A stretch of DNA of 18,624 nt, taken from assembly GCA_004525685.1 (NCBI GenBank), contig SPBW01000025.1, positions 1 through 18,624 of the forward strand, read 5' to 3'. Shown piece by piece: positions 1 through 6,708 of the stretch. The translations under genes were made by a program, and so were the position numbers. Under the pieces are notes generated by a model, which was given only the letters and a program-made list of their open reading frames with translations, was not told the origin of the DNA and did no database searches. This stretch comes from Candidatus Atribacteria bacterium (GTDB taxonomy: Bacteria; Bipolaricaulota; Bipolaricaulia; UBA7950; UBA9294). Within the stretch, counting starts at the first letter, position 1. The number at the start of each line of letters is the position of its first letter.

Positions 1-1172
1 CCGATACCGAAAGAGATCCCGCTCAAATCAATCTGAGGCAGTCGCATTGTGCCTGTGGATAGGTCGGCTCCTCGATACCCAATCTGCCCATGCAACGTTA
101 TACCGGGGATCAGTGGGACTCGAATCGAGCCTAGAAACTCAAACCCAAGTCCATTACCTGCCACTCGATCAGGGCAGTCTAGGGCATTGCCTGGGTCTTC
201 TACGCTAAGCAGCGCTGTTTGCCATCCTCCGCGTGCCTCTAGCATGATGCGAGCGCCTCCAACCTTGAGGTGATAAGCCAGCCCTCCCATGACAGCCGTG
301 GAGCTTGCGACGACCGATGTGCCGTCAGAGACGCCAGTCTCAGCTTCTGCCATCAGGTACTCGAACGAGGCGACGCCCTCCAGGCCGCTGGCGAAGGAGT
401 ATCCGGCGCGAAGCCCAAAGATTGGAGCCCATCTAATATCCTGCATATACAAGCCTTGGGTTTGTCGGGCCCGCTCGATGACGTTATTAACTGCGGCTAG
501 CTTGACACTCGAATAAAGAACACGCGGTGATATGAGCAAGTCGCCAATTGGCTGAGGAACCTCGACAACCACAACAGGAAGCTTGAATCCCTCACGCTCG
601 ATGGATGGGCAGCCGACCAGGTACTCCGATCCGATACTCACCTTGTACATTTCTTGGAACAAGGCGCAGGCGATCGAATGAATGTAGGTCAGATCTTCCA
701 CGTAGGGATATTTGTCGATGCGGACGGCCATTCCGGATACGGCCGCGCCTGTATGGAGGGACCACAGCGCGATCTGCACACTGATGTGTCCTCCAACAAC
801 TGAGTAGCTCCCATACCACACGTAGTCCGCACCCAGAATATCGCCGATCTGTGCAGCTTGGGAGCGTGTGATAAGACCCATTTGCTCCAAGCCCGCCTCG
901 TCAAACGCCAATGTGATGACATCTTGCTCAAGAATGCGGATCTCGCTCTCTTCTGGAATGTAATCGATGAATAGCGCCGTAAGCTCGCTTGCCAGTGTCG
1001 AGCCGAGACCCGTTGCAGCGTCTTCAGCAAGACTCTGCGTATTGCGAAGAGGAACAATGACATGCCCCACAAGTTGTCCAGCAACACGAAGCGTTGGAGT
1101 GAGGATCGCCACCACCAGGCAAGCCCCAACTGCAACCCTCCGTGAAGTATGCACCCAATGTCTACGTCTCAT
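1..1172 (-). CDS. Secreted CsgG/TolB-N-like protein with beta-rich C-terminus (3' end off the window)
   Basis: An open frame of 390 codons starts at the ATG at 1172-1170 and runs off the left edge with no stop. Residues 1-32 are Arg-rich and then hydrophobic (VAVGACLVVAILTP), like a Sec signal peptide. Residues 38-180 resemble the alpha/beta fold of CsgG, FlgO and TolB N-terminal domains; the segment around 105-145 (AAQIGDILGADYVWYGSYSV, then TGAAV) matches the usual 'LGADavltGsv...dvetG' pattern. From about residue 250, alternating hydrophobic, Gly and aromatic residues (FGLRAGYSFASGLEGVASFE) look like outer-membrane beta-barrel hairpins. The Shine-Dalgarno is poor, but a good promoter lies upstream. 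A surface or periplasmic envelope role is inferred. The frame is certain from uninterrupted, sensible translation; the domain calls are moderate. Confidence 0.8.
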   Translation of the reverse strand, partial: MRRRHWVHTSRRVAVGACLVVAILTPTLRVAGQLVGHVIVPLRNTQSLAEDAATGLGSTLASELTALFIDYIPEESEIRILEQDVITLAFDEAGLEQMGLITRSQAAQIGDILGADYVWYGSYSVVGGHISVQIALWSLHTGAAVSGMAVRIDKYPYVEDLTYIHSIACALFQEMYKVSIGSEYLVGCPSIEREGFKLPVVVVEVPQPIGDLLISPRVLYSSVKLAAVNNVIERARQTQGLYMQDIRWAPIFGLRAGYSFASGLEGVASFEYLMAEAETGVSDGTSVVASSTAVMGGLAYHLKVGGARIMLEARGGWQTALLSVEDPGNALDCPDRVAGNGLGFEFLGSIRVPLIPGITLHGQIGYRGADLSTGTMRLPQIDLSGISFGI

Positions 1173-1226
1173 TCTTATGTTCTGGACATGAGGCGACTTC
1201 TCCTCACATCCATCATCCATGGATGC

Positions 1227-1255
1227 AGTATCTGCACATTGACTCCGTCAGTCAA
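1227..1255 (-). promoter_or_regulatory. Sigma70-like promoter for the CsgG-like gene
   Basis: Read on the minus strand, TTGACT (1255-1250) and GATACT (1232-1227) are separated by exactly 17 bases, about 50 bases upstream of the ATG at 1172. The -35 box is also one arm of a perfect 6-bp inverted repeat, TTGACT-5-AGTCAA, at 1239-1255. The -10 box sits in TGCAG-TAT-CTGCA at 1224-1236, and a 12-bp palindrome, CATCCATGGATG, follows at 1214-1225. These dyads could bind a regulator. Promoter by consensus match only. Confidence 0.5.
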
Positions 1256-1508
1256 CTCGTAACAAGCGAGAAGGTAGGAGGAGGTTGTAGCACTCGGAGG
1301 CAACTGGCTCAGCCTTCATGTTGTGTCCGGGAGGAGTCGCCAGCGGAATCACCGATCCTACTCGCGCTCACACAGACAAGGGATGCTGGGGAGGAGAAGC
1401 TGAGACTGGCAACTGCTAGGAGGTAGCAGGACATGTTGTGCCGACGCAGATCTATGGTATGGCGAATCTCGGCTGCCCCACTGGATGGGGTGCTGCAAGT
1501 GAGAAGAG

Positions 1509-1712
1509 CGAAGGGAGGTCGTCTGGGAACTCAACGCTCTGCGCTGAGTTCCTTGAAGTTCTCGTTGTACGAGAACTCTGAGCTCCTTGAACTTGGCGGT
1601 GTAGAACCGAAGGGAGGCCGTCGGGAACTCAATGCGGCGCGTTGAGTCCCTTGGAGTTTCCGCGGCGCGAAGACTCCTGTATGGGGACGAGAAGGGAGCC
1701 GTCGCTCCCTTC
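1509..1712. repeat. Array of five hairpins with internal direct repeats (REP-like)
   Basis: Five consecutive inverted repeats are visible: 1526-1552 (12-bp arms, GGAACTCAACGC, 3-base loop, one mismatch); 1557-1577 (perfect 9-bp arms, AGTTCTCGT, loop TGT); 1623-1650 (GGGAACTCAATGC against GCGTTGAGTCCC, one bulge and one wobble, loop GGC); 1653-1677 (11-bp arms with a wobble and a mismatch, loop GGC); 1691-1712 (perfect 9-bp GAAGGGAGC, 4-base loop). The blocks at 1509-1537 and 1608-1635 are also direct repeats of one another (CGAAGGGAGGYCGTC, then GGGAACTCAA), and a shortened third copy, GAAGGGAGCCGTCG, sits in the last hairpin. The layout resembles REP/BIME-type extragenic palindromes or a structured 3' or 5' RNA. 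None of the stems is followed by a T-run, so it is not a simple terminator. Confidence 0.75.
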
Positions 1713-1740
1713 CCTCTCCTCACGTATCGAATGCAGTTCC

Positions 1741-1980
1741 CTACTTCATGTCCTGCAAGTGCTCTTCCACACCGGTGAGTTCTTTCTGGAGCTGATCTCT
1801 GTATTGCTCCAGTGCCTCCTTGCGTTCTGCTTTGGTAATGTAGTGGCGCGAGAAGCCACAGCACTGATGTGCTGCGATCGCTTGCGCACCTTCGTGCCCA
1901 TCGCAGCAACTGCTTGCTACGATTCTGTGCGCGCTTGCTTCACCACCACAACATCCCTGCGTGGCGTGTACGGATTCCAT
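1741..1980 (-). CDS. Small Cys/His-rich protein with C-terminal coiled coil
   Basis: This 79-aa protein starts at ATG 1980-1978 behind a textbook Shine-Dalgarno (GAGGAGGTGAACT). The first half carries Cys pairs in a CCGG, CCDGHEG and CCGF context with several His residues, suggesting a bound metal or a redox role. The second half, from RHYITKAERKEALEQYRDQL onward, is a charged amphipathic helix. The pattern 'R-[FY]-[IL]-T-K-x-E-[RK]...L...L..EL..VEE' is familiar from short Gly/Cys-rich proteins of anaerobic bacteria and archaea, near the DUF5320 type. It lies 85 bases downstream of the arsR-like gene on the same strand, so the two may be co-transcribed and share a metal or thiol theme. The exact function is unknown. 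Confidence 0.8.
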   Translation of the reverse strand: MESVHATQGCCGGEASAHRIVASSCCDGHEGAQAIAAHQCCGFSRHYITKAERKEALEQYRDQLQKELTGVEEHLQDMK

Positions 1981-1999
1981 AGTTCACCTCCTCTTGAGT

Positions 2000-2044
2000 G
2001 CGGCTCCGGCCGAGAGCCACTCGATTATGTAGTTGCGCATTATC
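2000..2044 (-). promoter_or_regulatory. Hairpin and dyad between arsR-like and Cys-rich genes
   Basis: A stem-loop at 2000-2020 has 7-base arms (GTGGCTC/GAGCCGC on the minus strand, one wobble) and the loop TCGGCCG. Next to it is an imperfect inverted repeat at 2023-2044 (GATTATG ... CATTATC, 6 of 7 paired), in AT-rich DNA that also contains TAATTAAG. Part of that sequence echoes the operator upstream of the arsR-like gene. It could be a second operator or a 5' leader structure of the Cys-rich gene. Weak call, from symmetry only. Confidence 0.3.
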
Positions 2045-2065
2045 TTAATTAGATGCTCAAAAAAA

Positions 2066-2461
2066 CTACCTCAAGGTCTCCAACTCATTCTCGATTCGCT
2101 GCAGTTCCGCCAACAACATCTCTCGTTTATGGAGAAGCTGTTCTGTCTGTGTCTCTTCATGCTGCACGTCGTCTGAATCATGACAGCTTGGACAGGCGCA
2201 GACTTGAATCAGATGCCCGCAGCAGTTATGCAGTGCCTCCACATTCACGGCATAGGGAACCCAGTAGCCTTGGCGCTGAGCGTCCACCAATCCCGCGCTC
2301 TTCAGGATCTTCAAATGCTGGGAAATCGCCGGCGACGTCATCCCTACAGCCTCAGCTATATCCTTCACCGGCATCGGACCATGAGCTTTTAGCAGACTCA
2401 AGATGTGAATCCGGCTAGGAACACTGAGCGCTTTGAAGATCTCGGATGCTTCGTGAGCCAT
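2066..2461 (-). CDS. ArsR/SmtB-family transcriptional repressor
   Basis: This 131-aa winged-helix repressor has its DNA-binding core at about residues 8-75 (IFKALSVPSRIHILSLL; recognition helix SPAISQHLKILKSAGLV at 43-59), the ArsR fold. A Cys-rich segment follows at 80-94 (NCCGHLIQVCACPSCHD), a plausible metal or redox sensor. The tail at 106-131 is a predicted coiled coil not usual in short ArsR proteins. I chose ATG 2461-2459 because GAGGAG lies 7 bases upstream; an in-frame TTG eight codons earlier would place the Shine-Dalgarno inside the coding region. It is probably autoregulated through the operator at 2477-2494. The next gene downstream encodes another Cys-rich protein, a possible target. 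Inducer identity cannot be read from the sequence. Confidence 0.93.
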   Translation of the reverse strand: MAHEASEIFKALSVPSRIHILSLLKAHGPMPVKDIAEAVGMTSPAISQHLKILKSAGLVDAQRQGYWVPYAVNVEALHNCCGHLIQVCACPSCHDSDDVQHEETQTEQLLHKREMLLAELQRIENELETLR

Positions 2462-2476
2462 GGCCAACTCCTCGTA

Positions 2477-2518
2477 ATTAAGCAAGTACTTAATAACACA
2501 GAATCACCATCAAGTCAA
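2477..2518 (-). promoter_or_regulatory. arsR-like promoter with overlapping operator
   Basis: On the minus strand TTGACT (2518-2513) is followed after 17 bases by TATTAA (2495-2490). An inverted repeat, ATTAAG-6-CTTAAT, occupies 2494-2477 and overlaps the -10 box, 16 bases upstream of the start codon. Overlap of a dyad with the -10 box is the usual arrangement for ArsR/SmtB autorepression. Boxes and symmetry are seen directly; the binding is inferred. Confidence 0.6.
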
Positions 2519-2805
2519 GGAGCCGTGCAACGAAGGATTCACATGAACTCACTCGTCAGCCTTCTTGGAGCGGAGCGAGGAGCGACCAACCATGAAGGTA
2601 TTGAAGGGATGTCTCTCTTCATTCAGGTCTGAGATTTGGCCGTTCTCCAAGCTCTTCATGGTGAGATTAGGTCTCGGTTCCTGCTGTTCTGAACCTCTGC
2701 ATCCTTGCGTCCCTGCGGGAGAACGGGGTTGAGGTTTTTCCCTTCTTCAATCGCTTCATGTCCTTCATGGTAGAGTACGGCTCTGGTTCGTGTGGTTGTA
2801 TGAAT
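2519..2805. repeat. Non-coding spacer with degenerate repeats
   Basis: No credible gene occurs here. Two related blocks, 2652-2693 and 2762-2804, share CTTCATGGT, then GAG, then a G[TC]CTCTGGTTC-like segment, and end in TGAA. Between them lie TTCATGTCCTTCATGG (2755-2770) and CTGCATCCTTGCGTCCCTGC (2697-2716). Such 'CTTCATGTCC' and 'TGCGTCCTTGCGT' strings recall the imperfect intergenic repeats scattered through many environmental genomes. AACCTC (2692-2697) and GAGGTT (2731-2736) can pair around TCCC-TGC-GGGA. The role is unknown. Confidence 0.45.
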
Positions 2806-3336
2806 CTAGGAAATCGCCAGCGGAATGATTTCCACACTGACGGTCTCATTCAGATTGAGGATGGCAAACGAACAGTCACCGTGCGCTGGCGCAACAGCAC
2901 CCGGATTGATGAATAGGATACCGTTCCACTGCTTGACCACGGGGCGATGGAAGTGCCCGAACACGATGATGTCGGCGCCAGGGAGCTGGGCGGACATCAG
3001 CTGGAAGAAGATCTCCATCTCGGGCGAATCATACGAACTCGAGATGTAGTGAGATTGCACGCCGTGCGATTGGTGCCCGTGCTTGAGGCCGATGGTTCGC
3101 CCTTCAAGCCCGATGAGTTCCCGGTCGGATAGCTTGCTCGCCAACTCAGGTGGATCCATGTTCCCGGTCACAGCTGTGACTGGCGCGATCTTTGCCAGCA
3201 CATCCAATACATGGCTTGATGTGATATCGCCTGCATGCAGAATGGCATCGACGCCCTCGATCTGTTGCAGCAGCTCGTCGGGCAATCGCGCTAGGCTTGC
3301 CGGAATGTGCGTATCTGAAACCAGTGCAATCTTCAT
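2806..3336 (-). CDS. YfcE/MJ0936-type metallophosphodiesterase
   Basis: This 176-aa calcineurin-like phosphoesterase has all metal-binding motifs in order: SDTH (D8, H10), HAGD (D37), TGNMD (N59), KHGH (86-88) and GHFHRP (127-132). These are the dinuclear-metal ligands of the YfcE/MJ0936 family, cytosolic phosphodiesterases active on model substrates; the physiological substrate is generally unclear. Its length is normal for the family. The start codon overlaps the stop of the upstream ABC-F gene (ATGA), so the two are translationally coupled. It ends with TAG at 2808-2806 just after the repeat-bearing spacer. Confidence 0.93.
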   Translation of the reverse strand: MKIALVSDTHIPASLARLPDELLQQIEGVDAILHAGDITSSHVLDVLAKIAPVTAVTGNMDPPELASKLSDRELIGLEGRTIGLKHGHQSHGVQSHYISSSYDSPEMEIFFQLMSAQLPGADIIVFGHFHRPVVKQWNGILFINPGAVAPAHGDCSFAILNLNETVSVEIIPLAIS

Positions 3337-5009
3337 GCGCTCCGTTCCTCAAGACGTCCTGGATGCAACCCCGTTTTCTCGGCGTACTCTGAGTACCCGC
3401 CACTGTACTCGACAAGCTTCCCGTCTTTCAGTTCCACGATTCGATCCACGGCGCGATCGAGGAAGTAGCGATCATGAGAGATGACCAAGACGGTGCCTTC
3501 AAGCTCTTCGAGTGCGTCCTCCAGGATTTCGGCAGATCGAATATCAAGATTGTTGGTCGGCTCATCAAGCATGAGGAAGTTGGCGCCTGATAGCATGATC
3601 AACGCAAGCTGGAGGCGGCTTCGCTCTCCGCCGGACAGGTCCGATGCGGGACGGCGCGCCTGGTCGTGGGTGAAGGCGAATCGCAGCAGTACTTGTATGG
3701 CTCGCGTATCGGATACGCCGGCAGCATGACGCAGGTTGTCGATCAATGATCGATCTGGATTCACGGTCTCATGCTCTTGGGCGTAGTACCCGGTCACCAC
3801 ACTGGGACCGAGAATCACCTCGCCAGATGTCGGCTCCTCTTGATCGCGAATCAGCCGGAAGAGCACGGATTTTCCGGATCCGTTTGCTCCCACCAATCCA
3901 ACCCTCTCCCCATGACGAACAAGTAGATCGAGCTGATCGAGAACAGCCTTGGTCTCCGTGCTTCCATCTCCGAGCGGATAATCCTTAGATAGGCCAAGCG
4001 CTTCTAGCACCTTGGTGCTCCCTCGCCAGCCACCAAGCGACAGTTTCATTTCTCGCTGCTTGTGGGGACGATCGATCTTGTCCATGCGCTCGATTCGTTT
4101 CAGCATGGCTTGCCCACGACGGATGAACTTGACGTTGTCAAACACAGCGCCCCACATCATCAGGCGCTTGGCCGATTGCTCCAAGCGGTTGACCTCTTTC
4201 TGCTGATCGGCGAAATGCTTCTCATGCAGCGCGCGCTGATGGTCCTTCTCTACGGCATATTCGGAGTAGTTGCCGGGGAAGCGGGTGAGAACGCCGCCCT
4301 CCAGTTCGTGGATCTCATCAACCACCAGATCAAGCAGATAGCGATCATGCGAAACGAGTACAACGCCCCCGTTGTACTCTCGCAAGAAGCTCTCCAAGTA
4401 CATCTTGCCTGAGAAATCGAGGTGGTTGTCAGGCTCATCGAGCAACAGCAGTTCCGGCTTATTCACCACTTGCGCAGCTAACCCGACCATCTTCTTCTGT
4501 CCACCAGACAGAACATTGACGGGCCGACCGAAGTCCTGCTTGCCAAATCCCAGGCTGTACAGAATGGATCGAATACGCGCTTCCATCCCCGGGCCGCCCA
4601 ACCGATCGTAGTCCTTTAACAGCAGCTCTTGTTCATGTAGTACCGCAGCCAATGCGTCTTCATCCTCATACACAGCCGGAGTCACCAAGCGGGCCTCGAC
4701 TGCAGCCAGACCCTGTTCCACGCTCAGCAGGTGCTTCGCTCCACCGCGGACCGTGTCATAGACCGTTGCCTCGTCGGGAAACTCCACGGCTTGGGGCAGA
4801 TAGCCGATGGTGAGATCGGAACGCGATGAAATCGTGCCTGCCGATGGCCGAACCTCGCCGAGCAGCGCCTTGAGCATGGTGCTCTTACCGCACCCGTTGG
4901 GGCCCACCAAACCGACGATTCGATCGTCATGAACCTCCCAAGAGAGATCACTGAACACCGCGCCTTGCGCATAGGCGACAGTGACGCGATCGAAGGTTGC
5001 GGCAATCAT
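3333..5009 (-). CDS. ABC-F family ATPase (ribosome-associated type)
   Basis: This 558-aa protein has two ABC domains and no membrane segment, the ABC-F architecture. Domain 1: Walker A GPNGCGKST (36-44), signature LSGGQ (167-171), Walker B LLLLDEP (187-193). The linker at about 240-325 is rich in charged helices (the P-site tRNA-interaction motif in this family). Domain 2: Walker A GANGSGKS (374-381), LSGGE (458-462), LMLDEPTNNLD (479-489). Members act on ribosomes as translation factors (EttA, Uup) or antibiotic-protection proteins; which applies here cannot be decided. The first domain reads DEPDNHLD where DEPTNHLD is usual. The start has AAGGAG 6 bases upstream. The gene is coupled by an ATGA overlap to the phosphodiesterase. 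Confidence 0.95.
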   Translation of the reverse strand: MIAATFDRVTVAYAQGAVFSDLSWEVHDDRIVGLVGPNGCGKSTMLKALLGEVRPSAGTISSRSDLTIGYLPQAVEFPDEATVYDTVRGGAKHLLSVEQGLAAVEARLVTPAVYEDEDALAAVLHEQELLLKDYDRLGGPGMEARIRSILYSLGFGKQDFGRPVNVLSGGQKKMVGLAAQVVNKPELLLLDEPDNHLDFSGKMYLESFLREYNGGVVLVSHDRYLLDLVVDEIHELEGGVLTRFPGNYSEYAVEKDHQRALHEKHFADQQKEVNRLEQSAKRLMMWGAVFDNVKFIRRGQAMLKRIERMDKIDRPHKQREMKLSLGGWRGSTKVLEALGLSKDYPLGDGSTETKAVLDQLDLLVRHGERVGLVGANGSGKSVLFRLIRDQEEPTSGEVILGPSVVTGYYAQEHETVNPDRSLIDNLRHAAGVSDTRAIQVLLRFAFTHDQARRPASDLSGGERSRLQLALIMLSGANFLMLDEPTNNLDIRSAEILEDALEELEGTVLVISHDRYFLDRAVDRIVELKDGKLVEYSGGYSEYAEKTGLHPGRLEERSA

Positions 5010-5122
5010 GACGGCTCCTTACTTAGGTCTTCCGAAATGTACTTACGAGGATCGCCCAGACTATCCGATGCGCATTTCAGGTTCCAGGGCATTCCTAGTT
5101 TGCCAACAACCTTGTCCCACAA
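5006..5122 (-). CDS. Possible short ORF upstream of the ABC-F gene
   Basis: In the 183-base gap before the ABC-F gene, a minus-strand frame ends with TGA overlapping the ABC-F ATG (ATGA, 5009-5006). From an in-frame TTG (5122-5120) it would encode 38 aa; from ATG 5092-5090, 28 aa (MPWNLKCASDSLGDPRKYIS and eight more residues). The composition is protein-like, but no start has a good Shine-Dalgarno. It could be a regulatory leader peptide, as known upstream of some ABC-F resistance genes, or a chance frame that continues open into the neighbouring gene. Confidence 0.2.
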   Translation of the reverse strand: MWDKVVGKLGMPWNLKCASDSLGDPRKYISEDLSKEPS

Positions 5123-5192
5123 TCTGCGCTGTGAGACATTACGAGGTTTGTCGCATGAGAAGCGAGCAGATAACCTGTGGGAGAACACGTCG

Positions 5193-6179
5193 CTAGTCCT
5201 CGAACTCCTCATAGACATCGACGCGATCGAGATAGACGCCATTAAATCCTGCGGCCAGTACCTGATCGAGCATGGCGAATACGATCTCTCGCCACGCAGG
5301 ATGCCAGAACGCGACAGGGAAGTTGCCCTCCCAATCGGGATTCTCCTCTTGAAGCCAGCTGGGAGGATTGACGAACCAAGCAAGATCCCAGTAGCTACGA
5401 TAATCCTCGGCCTCGCCGATCGATAGGTAGCAGAGAACGAGGCGCGATCCGCCATTGGCCTTGCGCTTCAGCACGTCCACTTCCTCTGCCATCAGGATGT
5501 CCCCCTTGAATTCGAGATCGAGGATCAAGGCATCGTAGGTCGTCTGAGCCAACGCATCGACAAAGGCTTGCTTGCTCCTAAATCGCCACGGATTGATGAG
5601 ATAGAGGAAGTTGCCTACATGAGACAATGAGTGGATATCGTCAGCAGACTCGTTGGCCGGGTGTGCCGGATACTCAGGGATGACATCGAGCATCCGATCG
5701 AGTGCTGCAAACGAAACGAAGCCGTGCATGGCATTGCGAGCCATCGAGTCATCCATTCGTGTGTGACCCCAACAATAGTCGATGACTAAGACCTCGATCC
5801 CAACGTCTTCGGCTCGGTCGAGGTAGGACAGCATCCACTCTGTCGACTCGACAGGCGTGACTTCGTTGTCCTCGTCGTAGCCATAGAACAAGTCTTCTCG
5901 TCCCAGCCCGTCGATGGCGGACACGTAATCGTTTGCCAGCGGCGCAGATGCCGTATCTCCCGTTGTCAGCAGTTCGTCGCCGTTCTGGGCGATGACGATG
6001 AACTGGTTGTCGACTGATCGTGCGTATGCCGCAATGTCGGAGACAAGTTCTCGCATGGCATCACTCGGCGATGGCGGGGTGTCGATGTCACCCAACAGGT
6101 ACGTGCATCCAACCAGGCACCACGCCAGTGAGGTCAAGAGGCACAGACCGCCACGGGACATGCCGCGCCCGCGCGACAT
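5193..6179 (-). CDS. MJ1477/TM1410-family (GH114-like) putative glycosidase lipoprotein
   Basis: This 328-aa protein starts at ATG 6179-6177, which overlaps the preceding stop (TGATG), so it is translationally coupled to the thioredoxin-like gene. The frame stays open further upstream, but a start here exposes a lipoprotein signal: a hydrophobic stretch, then LVGC with Cys at 25. The mature part carries hallmarks of the TM1410/GH114 TIM-barrel family: LVIDYCWGH (131-139), LILDLEFKGD (218-227), CYLSIGEAEDYRSYWD (250-265), FWHPAW (291-296) and GFNGVYLDRVDVYE (311-324). GH114 includes endo-alpha-1,4-polygalactosaminidases; the substrate here is unknown. It should act at the cell surface or in the periplasm, perhaps on exopolysaccharide. 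It ends soon after the last conserved motif, so the barrel is just complete. Confidence 0.9.
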   Translation of the reverse strand: MSRGRGMSRGGLCLLTSLAWCLVGCTYLLGDIDTPPSPSDAMRELVSDIAAYARSVDNQFIVIAQNGDELLTTGDTASAPLANDYVSAIDGLGREDLFYGYDEDNEVTPVESTEWMLSYLDRAEDVGIEVLVIDYCWGHTRMDDSMARNAMHGFVSFAALDRMLDVIPEYPAHPANESADDIHSLSHVGNFLYLINPWRFRSKQAFVDALAQTTYDALILDLEFKGDILMAEEVDVLKRKANGGSRLVLCYLSIGEAEDYRSYWDLAWFVNPPSWLQEENPDWEGNFPVAFWHPAWREIVFAMLDQVLAAGFNGVYLDRVDVYEEFED

Positions 6180-6649
6180 CAGAGAAACCAGATGGCCAGG
6201 AGCAAGACACCGACGAGAATCGCGGCAAGGGTCACGATAGACAGAGGTTTCTGATTGAGGACAGCCATTGGGGAATCGCAGCCGTTGAACACACAATCGC
6301 GAATCGTCGATCGAAGCAGCAGCTCCTTGTCTCGTCCACTTCCCACAAGGCCCTGATTCCCCACGAAAATGACGGGAAACTTCGAGGGGAAGATGCCGTA
6401 CTTGGTGGACAAGGACCACATGAGGTCCGCTGCACCGGGCTCCTGTTCTTCAATGTGAGCGACGAGCACGCCAGGATACAGCTCATGCAACTCTTCCAGC
6501 AGATCGTCCATTTGGCGGCAATCGTCGCAGCCCTCGCGATAGAAGACGATGACATCGGGAAGCACCTCTGCGGCAAAGACTCCCCACGAAATGACGAGGA
6601 GAAGACCAACACCAAGCAATCCACGGACAGCGCGCTTCTTTCGCAGCAT
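6179..6649 (-). CDS. Membrane-anchored thioredoxin-like protein
   Basis: Two ATGs are adjacent (6652 and 6649). I prefer the second because GAGGTG then sits 5 bases upstream instead of 2. The roughly 156-aa product has an N-terminal hydrophobic segment (GLLGVGLLLVISWGVFAAEV). A thioredoxin fold follows, with VIVFYREGCDDCRQMDDLLE giving a CDDC active site at about 41-44, a cis-Pro region KFPVIFVGNQGLVG, and a second Cys pair, CVFNGC. A C-terminal membrane helix (LSIVTLAAILVGVLLLAIWF) ends at the stop. The catalytic domain should face outside the cytoplasm and handle thiol/disulfide exchange. The ending resembles the point where larger thioredoxin-CcdA/DsbD-like fusions enter their membrane domain, so this may be a shortened version. 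It is coupled to the downstream lipoprotein gene. Confidence 0.87.
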   Translation of the reverse strand: MLRKKRAVRGLLGVGLLLVISWGVFAAEVLPDVIVFYREGCDDCRQMDDLLEELHELYPGVLVAHIEEQEPGAADLMWSLSTKYGIFPSKFPVIFVGNQGLVGSGRDKELLLRSTIRDCVFNGCDSPMAVLNQKPLSIVTLAAILVGVLLLAIWFL

Positions 6650-6708
6650 CATGTCACCTCGGGCTGATCATGCCTCAAATCCTCATCCCACAACAAGCCG
6701 AACGTCTG

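Larger units (their letters stand above)
1173..1740. other. Non-coding interval with promoter and hairpin array
   Basis: This is a 568-base gap between two minus-strand genes. It holds the promoter and dyads at 1214-1255 and the five-hairpin array at 1509-1712. I see nothing convincing between 1256 and 1508. Reading frames crossing it give Arg/Ser-rich translations typical of non-coding DNA. Confidence 0.6.

Noticed and set aside
689..1135. Minus-strand frame of 148 codons inside the first gene
   Set aside because: Shadow of the CsgG-like gene in another frame; the Trp/Arg-rich translation has no domain pattern.
1509..1712. Hairpin array as a CRISPR
   Set aside because: Repeats are few, unequal and palindromic themselves, spacing is irregular, and there are no cas genes.
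1358..1909. Long minus-strand frame of 183 codons across the hairpin array
   Set aside because: The translation is Arg/Ser-rich and low in coding character, overlaps the better-supported Cys-rich gene, and arises from the hairpin repeats.
2667..2849. 60-codon minus-strand frame downstream of the phosphodiesterase
   Set aside because: It lies in repeat-bearing spacer DNA, overlaps the end of a real gene and has no RBS or recognisable sequence.
5193..6419. Extended 408-codon form of the GH114-like gene
   Set aside because: The extra 80 codons read through the thioredoxin gene in another frame and would hide the lipoprotein signal; the TGATG start at 6179 explains both.
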